Source: Rodentibacter caecimuris (GTDB taxonomy: Bacteria > Pseudomonadota > Gammaproteobacteria > Enterobacterales > Pasteurellaceae). From it: DNA of 64,000 nt. The translations under genes were made by a program, and so were the position numbers. The notes under the pieces are model-generated. The model had not been told where the DNA came from. It made no database searches and worked only from the letters and a program-made list of their open reading frames with translations. Where the stretch lies: assembly GCF_024622045.1 (NCBI RefSeq), contig NZ_JANKBP010000002.1; one strand, 5' to 3'. Shown here in pieces: positions 52,245 through 59,359 of the stretch. Positions within the stretch are counted from its first letter, which is position 1, and every line of letters starts with the position of its first letter.

Positions 52245-52753
52245 TTTATATCCTGTGAGCGGAGCCAAGTTTCAATAAAATCGGCAATCTGTGGAATTCG
52301 GTTAATATCTAACAAAGTGCGGTCGGTTTCAAGAGAATAATTGGTGGCAAGAGCAAGGACACAGCCGTCTATTTCCGGCAAGGGCTTCTCCATTTCTTGG
52401 CGATGTAAAAGAATTTTCGGGATCGGTTCTTGTTTAAATCCTTCCACGAGAATTAAATCCGTTAATGCGCCATCAAATTGTTGGGCTAGATAATTTATCG
52501 AAACCGGTGAGGGTGTTTCTGTCATCATCGCCCAGCGGTTATCGCATGCCATTATCACTTGGGCAGAGCCTGCCTCTTTCATTCGCCAACTGTCTTTCCC
52601 TTCTTTATCCACCTGTGCATTATGATGACTGTGTTTGATCACAGACACTCGAATTCTGCGTGCGATAAGTTCGGGAATGAGTTTTTCCAAAAGAGTGGTT
52701 TTACCGCTACCACTATAACCGGTGATACCAAGAAGGGGAATTTGAATACGCAT
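52241..52753 (-). CDS. mobB: Molybdopterin-guanine dinucleotide biosynthesis adaptor MobB
   Basis: 170-residue GTP-binding protein that assists MobA. P-loop GYSGSGKT is at residues 12-19; RRIRVSVIKHSHHNAQVDKEGKDSWR and GSAQVIMACDNRWA are typical, as is LILVEGFKQEPIPKI. In E. coli mobB follows mobA; here mobA lies 4.4 kb away on the other strand with its usual partners yihD and dsbA, so the pair has been split. It is overlapped by the MFS gene. An uptake signal (52773-52781) is just upstream. Confidence 0.93.
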   Translation of the reverse strand: MRIQIPLLGITGYSGSGKTTLLEKLIPELIARRIRVSVIKHSHHNAQVDKEGKDSWRMKEAGSAQVIMACDNRWAMMTETPSPVSINYLAQQFDGALTDLILVEGFKQEPIPKILLHRQEMEKPLPEIDGCVLALATNYSLETDRTLLDINRIPQIADFIETWLRSQDIK

Positions 52754-52802
52754 AAAAATAACCTTAAAAACGACCGCACTTTAACGATTTTCAAACAGTA
52801 AA

Positions 52803-52822
52803 AACCCCGATAAATCGGGGTT
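52803..52822 (-). terminator. Terminator between the tiny ORF pair and mobB
   Basis: AACCCCGA, TAAA, TCGGGGTT, an 8-bp perfect stem; on the minus strand the next bases are TTTTTACTG, giving a good T-run. It closes the 73-codon/29-codon transcription unit. Confidence 0.85.
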
Positions 52823-52830
52823 GATGATAT

Positions 52831-52919
52831 TTATCGGGAATTTTTTAAGAGATGATTTGCCCAAATAGCGTCAGCGATACCAATCAATGCAATAATGCCA
52901 AGACCAATTTAAGCCACAT
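52831..52919 (-). pseudogene. Frameshifted copy of the 29-codon membrane ORF
   Basis: Same ribosome site (ATCGGAGGATAGATAAT) and ATG as the intact copy, but one base is missing after the third codon (CTTAAATTGG against CTTACAATTGG), which brings a stop after 11 codons. Restoring the base gives IGLGIIALIGIADAIWANH and LLKNSR, over 85% identical to the copy at 52975-53064. It is preceded by a copy of the last codons of the upstream gene. Confidence 0.75.
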
Positions 52920-52974
52920 ATTATCTATCCTCCGATAGTTCACGAAACACCCGATAAGTTAAAATTGATAATAT

Positions 52975-53064
52975 TTATCGAGAGTTTTTTAAGAGATGAT
53001 TTGCCCAAATAGCACCGGCGACAGCTATCAATGCAATAATACCAAGACCAATTGTAAGCCACAT
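52975..53064 (-). CDS. 29-residue single-helix membrane peptide
   Basis: ATG at 53064, stop at 52975-52977. The peptide is MWLTIGLGIIALIAVAGAI followed by WANHLLKNSR: one hydrophobic helix with a short basic tail. A strong ribosome site GGAGG lies 9 bases upstream, inside the last codons of the 73-codon gene, and the two genes are one base apart (TAATATG), so translation is coupled. Length and shape resemble small respiratory-complex subunits (such as CydX) or membrane regulators, but the sequence matches none I know. Its conservation in a duplicate argues that it is real. Confidence 0.65.
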   Translation of the reverse strand: MWLTIGLGIIALIAVAGAIWANHLLKNSR

Positions 53065-53065
53065 A

Positions 53066-53287
53066 TTATCTATCCTCCGATAGTTGACGAAAAAAACGTC
53101 CTATCACTAAACAAAAATAAGCAATAGCAATTAAAAAAGCAATATTCATCCCTTTAAAAGCAAGGGAATGTTCGCTGTAGAGTATAACAGGCATCGCCAG
53201 AATAGCAACTTTTGCAATATCATCCGTTAATTTTGACCAAGCTGATAATGAGCTTTTCTCAATGGGTGAACGGAATAAGTTAAACAT
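53066..53287 (-). CDS. 73-residue membrane protein of unknown function
   Basis: ATG at 53287 with GGAGAAAATC upstream. Two hydrophobic helices: KVAILAMPVILYSEHSLAF region and MNIAFLIAIAYFCLVIG; a polar N-terminus (FRSPIEKSSLSAWSKLTDD) and a basic/acidic C-tail (RFFRQLSEDR). I do not recognise a family. It is coupled to the 29-codon ORF and its 3' end is included in the local duplication. A two-component small membrane complex is possible. Confidence 0.6.
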   Translation of the reverse strand: MFNLFRSPIEKSSLSAWSKLTDDIAKVAILAMPVILYSEHSLAFKGMNIAFLIAIAYFCLVIGRFFRQLSEDR

Positions 53288-53414
53288 GATTTTCTCCGCT
53301 TTAAATAAAAACGGGATTTTGTTTGATTTTATGTTTCTTTACTTCGCCAAGTATTCAAATTTGCGAGGAGTTTCGCAGAAAAAATTAAAAGTGCGGTTAA
53401 ATTTTCCCACATTT

Positions 53415-53849
53415 TCAAGAAAGCACACGTAACAACACCGGCTGAAACTCTGTTTGTTGCCCTAGTTTTTTAGTGTATCTCTTAATGAAAACAAAGGAAG
53501 TGGTGGTAAAAAGAAAAATAACGAGGGCTCGGATCAATTCATTTTCGTTGATGTAATGGGATAACCCCGTCGCCAGAAGCAAAATGGCAAGCGGCACGAT
53601 GTACATCAATAAGGCGGAAAACAACATGGATTTTTCTTCTAAACCAATTTCTACTATTTGTCCTTCACGTAAGGGCATGATGGTTTCTACGGTGAGAATA
53701 TGTTCGCCACGTTTGCCGTTGAGTTCGGAAAGGCTTGACGTGCCACAACTGTTTTTTGCTGCACACTGTCCGCAGGCACTTTGGGATTGGCATTTCACTT
53801 TTGCAAGGCCATTTTCGTAGCTGATGACGACCGCACTTTCTTTTAACAT
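53415..53849 (-). CDS. rseC: SoxR-reducing system protein RseC family
   Basis: 144-residue membrane protein. The N-terminal domain has four cysteines (C20, C26, C29, C35: KCQSQSACGQCAAKNSCG), a possible iron-sulfur or redox site; then LREGQIVEIGLEEKSML and two helices (ALLMYIVPLAILLLATGL and ALVIFLFTTTSFVFI). In E. coli RseC acts with Rsx in SoxR reduction and modulates sigma E. Here it is not with rpoE/rseAB; it overlaps the rsmJ 3' end by 7 bases. Confidence 0.9.
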   Translation of the reverse strand: MLKESAVVISYENGLAKVKCQSQSACGQCAAKNSCGTSSLSELNGKRGEHILTVETIMPLREGQIVEIGLEEKSMLFSALLMYIVPLAILLLATGLSHYINENELIRALVIFLFTTTSFVFIKRYTKKLGQQTEFQPVLLRVLS

Positions 53850-54616
53850 TGCGCTTCTCCCAAATAAATATCAAAGCGGTGATTCTTCGTTTCGCGACAA
53901 AAGTGCGGTTGTTTTTTTGCGAGAAATTCCGCATAGTCAGGGCGTTTTACTACCACGCGTTTTCGGGCGAGCCGCAAGGCCGGGGTAAGTAATTCATCCG
54001 CATCCAAATCCGCCCCGACTAAATGCTGAAACACTCGCATTTCTTTTTTTACCAAGGCGGATTTTTGTTTGTGGGGATACATTGGGTCAAGATAAACCAC
54101 GTCTGCACAGTCCGTTTCAGAGGTTAATTCATGAATATGACGAACCTTTAATAAATGCAAATTTTGCTGCAACATTTCCCCAATTTCTTCATCTTGGTAG
54201 GCTCGAGTTAAGCCGTCTTGCAGCAGTAAATGCACAACGGGATGGCGTTCTACCAAACGTACTTGGCAACCGATAGCGGCTAGGACAAAGGCATCACGCC
54301 CTAATCCTGCGGTGGCATCAATGACTGTAGGAAATTCATTCCCTTTAATGCCTACCGCTTTTGCCACTGCTTCACCCCGACCACCGCCAAATTTTCGTCG
54401 ATGAGCCATCGCTCCGCCCACAAAATCCACATATACCGCACCCAGTTTGGGTTCGTCTAATTTGCGTAATTCCAAATGGTCGTTCGTTTGTACCAATGCA
54501 AGGGGGCTTTGATCGTCATGGATAATGCCCATTGAGCCGCAAAGTGCGGTTAAATTTTCGAGCGTTTTTTCCGTTGATTCGGAAACCAATCGAATCCTTA
54601 CTTGCGAATCAGCCAT
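53843..54616 (-). CDS. rsmJ: 16S rRNA (guanine(1516)-N(2))-methyltransferase RsmJ
   Basis: 257 residues. SAM site: TVIDATAGLGRDAFVLAAIG near 95 with LVERHPVVHLLLQDGL; catalytic DVVYLDPMYPHKQKSA near 160; RRKFGGGRGEAVAKAVG near 75 is the RsmJ-specific lead. It overlaps trmA by 19 bases upstream and rseC downstream, forming a trmA-rsmJ-rseC RNA-modification and redox unit. Confidence 0.94.
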   Translation of the reverse strand: MADSQVRIRLVSESTEKTLENLTALCGSMGIIHDDQSPLALVQTNDHLELRKLDEPKLGAVYVDFVGGAMAHRRKFGGGRGEAVAKAVGIKGNEFPTVIDATAGLGRDAFVLAAIGCQVRLVERHPVVHLLLQDGLTRAYQDEEIGEMLQQNLHLLKVRHIHELTSETDCADVVYLDPMYPHKQKSALVKKEMRVFQHLVGADLDADELLTPALRLARKRVVVKRPDYAEFLAKKQPHFCRETKNHRFDIYLGEAQC

Positions 54617-55689
54617 ACGCCGCTTTCCATATGCTCGGTGTAAGGAAATTGATCGAACAACGCTGCTTTTTCAATACAGTGTGTTTTTGACAGTTCTTGC
54701 AAATTATCACATAAGGTGTGAGGGTTGCATGAAATATACAAAATACGATCATAGCCCTGCACTAATTTTACTGTGTCAGGATCAAGCCCGGCACGGGGCG
54801 GATCCACAAAAATCGTGTTGCATTCATAAGTGGTTAAATCAATGTCTTTTAATCGATTAAAGGTTCGCACTCCGTTTATCGCTTGGGTAAACTCTTCCGC
54901 TGACATACGAATAATCTGCAAATTGTTGATGTTATTTTCTGCGATATTAAATTGTGCGGCGGCCACCGATGGTTTTGCTATTTCCGTGGCGAGGACTTTG
55001 CGGAAATTTTGTGCCAAGGCGATAGAAAAATTACCATTGCCACAATAAAGTTCGAGCAAATCGCCCTCGCTCTCTTTTGTGCAATCTATCGCCCATTCCA
55101 GCATTTTGCAATTTACCGCGGCGTTAGGTTGGGTAAAACTATTTTCTACTTGGCGATAGATATAGTCCCGTTCAGCCACAGGCAAGATTTCATCCACGTA
55201 ATCATGATCCAAGCAAATTTTTTGTTTACTCGCGCGTCCGATAATTTGCACATCGAAACCAAGTGCGGTCAATTTTTCTTTCAAATTTTTAGCCGCACTT
55301 TCCCATTCTTCAGAAAGCGGTTTGTGATAAAGCAGGCTGACGATGATTTTATTACTCAACGTGCTGAGATAATCAATTTGGAACAGTTTTTTGTGCAAAA
55401 CTGCTTGCTGGTTGAGCAAAGGAAGCAAGGTTTGCATCATTTGATTAATCAGCCGGCTGGCGATGGGAAAGTCGTCCACTCGGTAAGGTTTGCGGGTGGT
55501 TTGATCAAACATAATATGATAAAAATCATCCTGTTCGTGCCAAATACGAAACTCCGCCCGCATACGATAATGGCTGGTCGGTGAATCAAATACTTGAATT
55601 ATTGGTGCGTTAAACGGGCGCAGAAGTGCGGTTAGTTTTTCTTGTTTTTTTTGTAGTAATTCGGTGTATTGAGAAATGGGGAGTTGCAT
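54598..55689 (-). CDS. trmA: tRNA (uracil(54)-C(5))-methyltransferase TrmA
   Basis: Forms ribothymidine at position 54 of tRNA using SAM. 363 residues from ATG 55689, aligned with E. coli TrmA; a longer frame from 55716 lacks family support, and the ribosome site is weak (GGACTCAACAA). Motifs: SHYRMRAEFRIWHEQDDFYHI, YRQVENSFTQPNAAVNCKML, LLELYCGNGNFSIALAQNF, FVDPPRAGLDPDTVKLVQ and the nucleophile Cys in ILYISCNPHTLC, ending LFDQFPYTEHMESGVWL. It is the first gene of the unit. Confidence 0.95.
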   Translation of the reverse strand: MQLPISQYTELLQKKQEKLTALLRPFNAPIIQVFDSPTSHYRMRAEFRIWHEQDDFYHIMFDQTTRKPYRVDDFPIASRLINQMMQTLLPLLNQQAVLHKKLFQIDYLSTLSNKIIVSLLYHKPLSEEWESAAKNLKEKLTALGFDVQIIGRASKQKICLDHDYVDEILPVAERDYIYRQVENSFTQPNAAVNCKMLEWAIDCTKESEGDLLELYCGNGNFSIALAQNFRKVLATEIAKPSVAAAQFNIAENNINNLQIIRMSAEEFTQAINGVRTFNRLKDIDLTTYECNTIFVDPPRAGLDPDTVKLVQGYDRILYISCNPHTLCDNLQELSKTHCIEKAALFDQFPYTEHMESGVWLIRK

Positions 55690-55735
55690 TTGTTGAGTCC
55701 AACTGTATGGGGCCAAAGCAATTTATAAAATAAAC

Positions 55736-55760
55736 AAAAGGCAGACTTCAGCCTGCCTTG
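55736..55760 (-). terminator. Terminator after maoP
   Basis: On the minus strand AAGGCAG, an 8-base loop and CTGCCTT followed by TTGTTTATTTT. Seven-pair stem. Confidence 0.7.
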
Positions 55761-55771
55761 TCTCATTGATT

Positions 55772-56107
55772 TTATTCGCCGGAATAATCATCACCGCCGG
55801 ATGCAGCTTCACTCACATCACCGGAGAGGGTATAAACACGTTTGGTGGTGTTGATGCGGGTGCGGTATTTATTCCATGTTTTTTCAAAGAAAGTTTCCGC
55901 TGCACGTTCTCCGCGACAGAAGGCGACAAACTCTTTTTCTTCTTTTGTTGCCGGTTCACGCTCACCTAAATCGAATGCTTTGAACGCTTGTCCGTATTGC
56001 TCAAGCACTTGTGATTCTTTGATGGTGTAATCACCGTGACGCGAAAATCCGCGCGGATAGTTTTTGTCGTCAAAAAAACGACGGGTAACGCTAAAACTTG
56101 CAGCCAT
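55772..56107 (-). CDS. maoP: MaoP/YifE family protein (DUF413)
   Basis: 111 residues from ATG 56107 (GAGAG six bases upstream; another ATG two codons earlier overlaps that site). SFSVTRRFFDDKNYPRGFSRHGDYTIKE and YGQAFKAFDLGEREPAT, then EFVAFCRGER and FFEKTWNKYRTRI are the DUF413 pattern. In E. coli MaoP organises the Ori macrodomain through the maoS site; whether that role exists in Pasteurellaceae is unknown. The Ser/Gly/Asp-rich tail is unconserved. Confidence 0.85.
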   Translation of the reverse strand: MAASFSVTRRFFDDKNYPRGFSRHGDYTIKESQVLEQYGQAFKAFDLGEREPATKEEKEFVAFCRGERAAETFFEKTWNKYRTRINTTKRVYTLSGDVSEAASGGDDYSGE

Positions 56108-56163
56108 GATCATCTCTCTTTCTTTGATTGCTTAAAAAGGGTCGGCATTAAACCAATTTTTCG

Positions 56164-56769
56164 CTATTTTTGCAATAAACCTTTTACGGTTTCCACGTAA
56201 TCCTTAACGAAATTATCATAATTTAATCCTTCAGGGTTAACTCGGAATTTACCGTTTACATAGAAATCCGGTACGCCGTGTACACCGAATTGTTCGGCTG
56301 CATTGGTTTGTTTGTTCACTAAGCCGTTCACCGCAAAACTATTGATTCCTCCATCAAATTGTTCCGCTGTAATGCCATTATCTAAGAAGATCGTGCGAAT
56401 ATCGTCCATTGACTTTAAACGATCTTTTTGCGCCGCTTCAAATAAAGGCATTTTGACTTTATTTTCTACACCTAATGCCATTGCCAGCGCCCAAGCACGG
56501 GTTAGGTTTTCAGACTGACGTCCTAAAAAACTCACATGATATTGTTTAAATGCGACACCTTCCGGTAATTCGTCTTTCACTTGTTGAGGAATTTTATATT
56601 CCATTTCAAAGGAATAGCAATGAGGGCAATAAAAAGAGAAAAATTCAATCACTTCTTTTTGTATTGCCGCTTGTTGGCTGACTTGGATATATTGTTTACC
56701 TTCTTGTAAATTGGTGGCGAAGGCATTGACAGAAATTAATGCGCCTAATGCAAGTAAAAATTTTTTCAT
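56164..56769 (-). CDS. dsbA: Thiol:disulfide interchange protein DsbA
   Basis: Periplasmic oxidase of protein cysteines. Signal peptide MKKFLLALGALISVNAFA, then the thioredoxin fold with active site C48-P-H-C51 in FFSFYCPHCYSFE and the cis-proline in GVHGVPDFYVNG. The alpha insertion is central. 201 residues. It follows yihD by 11 bases, part of the conserved mobA-yihD-dsbA neighbourhood (srkA missing here). Likely substrates in this window include PhoA. Confidence 0.96.
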   Translation of the reverse strand: MKKFLLALGALISVNAFATNLQEGKQYIQVSQQAAIQKEVIEFFSFYCPHCYSFEMEYKIPQQVKDELPEGVAFKQYHVSFLGRQSENLTRAWALAMALGVENKVKMPLFEAAQKDRLKSMDDIRTIFLDNGITAEQFDGGINSFAVNGLVNKQTNAAEQFGVHGVPDFYVNGKFRVNPEGLNYDNFVKDYVETVKGLLQK

Positions 56770-56780
56770 TTGTTTTTTCC

Positions 56781-57047
56781 TTATTTAATAATGCCGCGGG
56801 CTTTTAACAGCGCGGTTTTAAAATCTTCTTCGTAATCTTTTTTTATACCGGGAATGGGCTCGTGTTTATCCGTTCCATCCATTTTGAGTTGATAAATAAT
56901 CACTTCATCAGTCAGTTCATTTAATGGTTGTTTAAAACCGGATTCATCAGCGATTTTTTGCAAGATTTCTATCAAGCTCAAATCCGGAGCTTTAGACCAA
57001 TAAGGTTGTAAAAGTTCCAAAACTTCATTTAAACGCTTACATTTCAT
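56781..57047 (-). CDS. yihD: YihD family protein (DUF1040)
   Basis: 88 residues from ATG 57047, which aligns with E. coli YihD from its first residue (MKCKRLNEVLELLQPYW); longer frames opening at 57176 are spurious. LTDEVIIYQLKMD and IPGIKKDYEEDFKTALLKARG are near-identical to the E. coli protein. Small cytoplasmic protein of unknown function. Divergent from mobA with 64 bases between starts. Confidence 0.92.
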   Translation of the reverse strand: MKCKRLNEVLELLQPYWSKAPDLSLIEILQKIADESGFKQPLNELTDEVIIYQLKMDGTDKHEPIPGIKKDYEEDFKTALLKARGIIK

Positions 57048-57111
57048 TGCTATTTTCTTTTTAATCGTAAAAAATAGGCGCATAATACTGCAAATTTTCA
57101 CAGAATAAAAT

Positions 57112-57675
57112 ATGTTAACGATAAGTGCGGTGATTTTAGCGGGAGGAAAAGCTCGCAGAATGGAAGGACGTGACAAGGGGCTACAGGTTTTGCACGGTAA
57201 GCCTTTGATTCAATATATGATTGAACGCTTACGACCACAAATTACGGATATTTCCATTAATGCCAATCGAAACCAAGCCGCGTACGCAAAATTCGGTTTT
57301 CCCGTTTTTGCCGATGAACTGGCTGATTTTCAAGGCCCGCTGAGCGGTATGCTGAGTGGGCTTGAAAAAACCAAGACGGATTTTGTTTTGTTTACTCCTT
57401 GCGATAGTCCTTTCTTTCCTAACAATTTACTCGAAAAACTCAAAAGTGCAGTGGAAAATGACCGCACTTTGATTGCTTATGCTTGCGATGAAGAAAGGGA
57501 ACATCCCACATTTTGTTTGATGTCGGTCGAATTAAAAAGGGCATTACGGGCTTACCTTGCCTTCGGTGAACGGCGGTTGTTGCAATTTATGCGGGAAAAT
57601 AAAGGAATTGCGGTGAAGTTTACAACAGATGAAGGGCAATTTATGAATGTTAATTCCTTGGACGATTTACGATAA
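57112..57675 (+). CDS. mobA: Molybdenum cofactor guanylyltransferase MobA
   Basis: Attaches GMP to molybdopterin. 187 residues. The nucleotide-binding LAGGKARRMEGRDKG at 9-23, INANRNQAAYAKFGFPVFAD, then FQGPLSGMLSGLE and FTPCDSPFFP (metal Asp near 104). The uptake signal AAGTGCGGT at 57123-57131 spells codons S-A-V at positions 5-7, and the ribosome site is weak. MobB, its helper, is encoded on the opposite strand at 52.5 kb. Confidence 0.94.
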   Translation: MLTISAVILAGGKARRMEGRDKGLQVLHGKPLIQYMIERLRPQITDISINANRNQAAYAKFGFPVFADELADFQGPLSGMLSGLEKTKTDFVLFTPCDSPFFPNNLLEKLKSAVENDRTLIAYACDEEREHPTFCLMSVELKRALRAYLAFGERRLLQFMRENKGIAVKFTTDEGQFMNVNSLDDLR

Positions 57676-57719
57676 TTATTTTTACGGTATTGAGAGTTGA
57701 TTAAGAGACGTATTATTTT

Positions 57720-58301
57720 ATGAAAAATTCTGATTTATCTCGTTATTTTACACCGCTACACATTATTACCGCGATCTGTGTCATTGTGTATTTATTACAA
57801 CAGCTCGGTTTTGAAGAAAGTATTATGGAAATTTTTCATTATCCTGTTTATTTTGATCAGGATGGGGAACTTTGGCGTTATATCACACATACTTTCGTGC
57901 ATTTGTCGAATATTCACATTATTGCAAATTTATCATGGTTTTGGTTATTTGGCAGTGTGATTGAACGCTATTTTGGCGGTGGAAAGCTTTTTCTTATTTT
58001 TTTAGTTTCTGCCATTGTGAGCGGTATCGTACAAAATTATTTTTCGGGTGCGGGCTTTTTTGGATTATCGGGTGTGGTGTATGCAGTATTGGGTTATGTC
58101 TTTGTCGTCGATAAACTGAATGCTAACATTTTTAATTTGCCGAAGGGGTTTTTTACAATGTTACTTGTGGGGCTAATATTTGGATTTATTAGCCCTTTAT
58201 TTAATATTTATATTGGTAATGCCGCCCATATTTCAGGTTTCATAGTCGGGTTATTTTGGGGATTTATTGATAGTAAAATTTATTTGAATCGGGTAGAGTA
58301 A
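57720..58301 (+). CDS. glpG: Rhomboid intramembrane protease GlpG
   Basis: 193-residue six-helix rhomboid, short form as in H. influenzae without the cytoplasmic domain of E. coli GlpG. Catalytic Ser117 in FFGLSGVVYAV and His170 in GNAAHISGF; the oxyanion region HLSNIHIIANLSWFW (His-Asn) and the L1 segment DGELWRYITHTFVHL are clear. glpR follows 27 bases later, as in many gamma-proteobacteria (glpE-glpG-glpR). Confidence 0.95.
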   Translation: MKNSDLSRYFTPLHIITAICVIVYLLQQLGFEESIMEIFHYPVYFDQDGELWRYITHTFVHLSNIHIIANLSWFWLFGSVIERYFGGGKLFLIFLVSAIVSGIVQNYFSGAGFFGLSGVVYAVLGYVFVVDKLNANIFNLPKGFFTMLLVGLIFGFISPLFNIYIGNAAHISGFIVGLFWGFIDSKIYLNRVE

Positions 58302-58328
58302 CAGCGCTATTTATTTAGGGGATACGAT

Positions 58329-59084
58329 ATGAAACAATCCATTCGCCATCAAAAAATTATGGAGCTTGTCAATCAGCATGGCTATTTAAGTACAGAAGAT
58401 TTAGTTATCCGACTGGATGTCAGTCCGCAAACTATCCGACGAGATTTGAATGTGCTTGCAGAACTGAATTTTATCCGCCGTCATCATGGTGGGGCAGCCT
58501 CTCCTTCTTCCGCAGAAAATTCCGATTATATTGATCGCAAACAGTTCTTCTCTTCACAAAAAAATTGCATTGCCCAAGAAGTTGCAAAACTTATTCCGAA
58601 TGGCGCTTCGTTATTTATTGATATTGGTACGACGCCGGAAGCGGTCGCAAACGCATTACTTGATCACAAATCGTTACGTATTGTTACGAATAATCTGAAT
58701 GCCGCTCATTTGCTCCGTCAAAATGAAAGTTTTGATATTACTATGGCGAGCGGTTCGTTACGGATGGATGGGGGGATTATTGGTGAGGCTACAGTGAATT
58801 TTATTTCCCAGTTTCGGTTAGACTTCGGTATTCTTGGTATCAGTGCGATTGATGAAGACGGTTCCTTATTGGATTATGATTATCACGAAGTGCAAGTGAA
58901 ACGAGCGATTATGGAAAGTTCACGTCAAACATTGTTGGTGACCGATCATTCAAAATTTACCCGACAAGCAATCGTCCGCCTAGGGGAATTGGGGGATGTG
59001 GAATATCTGTTTACAGATGAAGTGCCATTTCCTATTTGTCAATATTTACAGAATGTTAAAACGAAGTTAGTGATATGTCAGTAA
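58329..59084 (+). CDS. glpR: DeoR-family repressor GlpR
   Basis: 251 residues. HTH at about 20-45 (LSTEDLVIRLDVSPQTIRRDLNVL) is the DeoR signature, followed by IRRHHGGA. The sugar-phosphate-binding domain has IDIGTTPEAVANAL, LRIVTNNLNAAHLL, ASGSLRMDGGIIG and FGILGISAIDEDGSLLDYD. It most likely senses glycerol-3-phosphate, given glpG next door; no glp target gene is in the window. Confidence 0.9.
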   Translation: MKQSIRHQKIMELVNQHGYLSTEDLVIRLDVSPQTIRRDLNVLAELNFIRRHHGGAASPSSAENSDYIDRKQFFSSQKNCIAQEVAKLIPNGASLFIDIGTTPEAVANALLDHKSLRIVTNNLNAAHLLRQNESFDITMASGSLRMDGGIIGEATVNFISQFRLDFGILGISAIDEDGSLLDYDYHEVQVKRAIMESSRQTLLVTDHSKFTRQAIVRLGELGDVEYLFTDEVPFPICQYLQNVKTKLVICQ

Positions 59085-59085
59085 G

Positions 59086-59120
59086 AAAGTGCGGTTATTT
59101 CTAACCGCACTTTTGTTTTT
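59086..59120 (+). terminator. Uptake-signal pair forming the glpR terminator
   Basis: AAAGTGCGGTTA, TTTC, TAACCGCACTTT then TGTTTTTTT: a perfect 12-bp stem with T-run. Confidence 0.93.
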
Positions 59121-59184
59121 TTAACATCCATGTAAAACCACTAATGCAGTTAAGACCAATTCAAAAAAATAAAACAGGATTAAA

Positions 59185-59253
59185 TTAGAATTTATAAACA
59201 GAAGAGAGACTCAAGATGCCAAGAAGTGTAAGACTTGATACTCCAAGAAACAC
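59185..59253 (-). CDS. Possible 22-residue hydrophobic peptide gene
   Basis: Read on the minus strand: TATAAT at 59283-59288, then GAGAGGGAG (strong ribosome site), six bases, GTG at 59253. The product starts MFLGVSSLTLLGILSLSSV and ends YKF. A T-rich stretch with a run of seven T follows about 13 bases after the stop. Promoter, ribosome site, short hydrophobic peptide and T-run lie within about 130 bases of otherwise empty DNA, the pattern of small type I toxins. No antisense promoter is obvious; an opposite-strand 27-codon frame overlaps. Could be chance. Confidence 0.4.
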   Translation of the reverse strand: MFLGVSSLTLLGILSLSSVYKF

Positions 59254-59359
59254 GATGATCTCCCTCTCAAATCTTGGGTCTGATTATAGTATAAAATAGA
59301 GATAAAGAGAAAGAAAAAAATTGAAATTTGTGAAATGTGTCACATTTTTAGCTTGGGTT

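Larger units (their letters stand above)
52831..53092 (-). repeat. Tandem direct duplication, about 145-bp period
   Basis: Segments 52831-52947 and 52975-53092 are near-identical, each with the 29-codon ORF, its ribosome site and the last eight codons (FR.LSEDR) of the preceding gene. Confidence 0.85.

Noticed and set aside
55772..56113. Opposite-strand frames in maoP and trmA (for example 54952-55584)
   Set aside because: They have no ribosome sites or family motifs, while the minus-strand proteins match known families along their full length.
59217..59300. Plus-strand 27-codon frame overlapping the candidate hydrophobic micro-ORF
   Set aside because: Polar, no promoter on that strand, and the ribosome-site-like GAGAGA upstream is weaker than the minus-strand arrangement.
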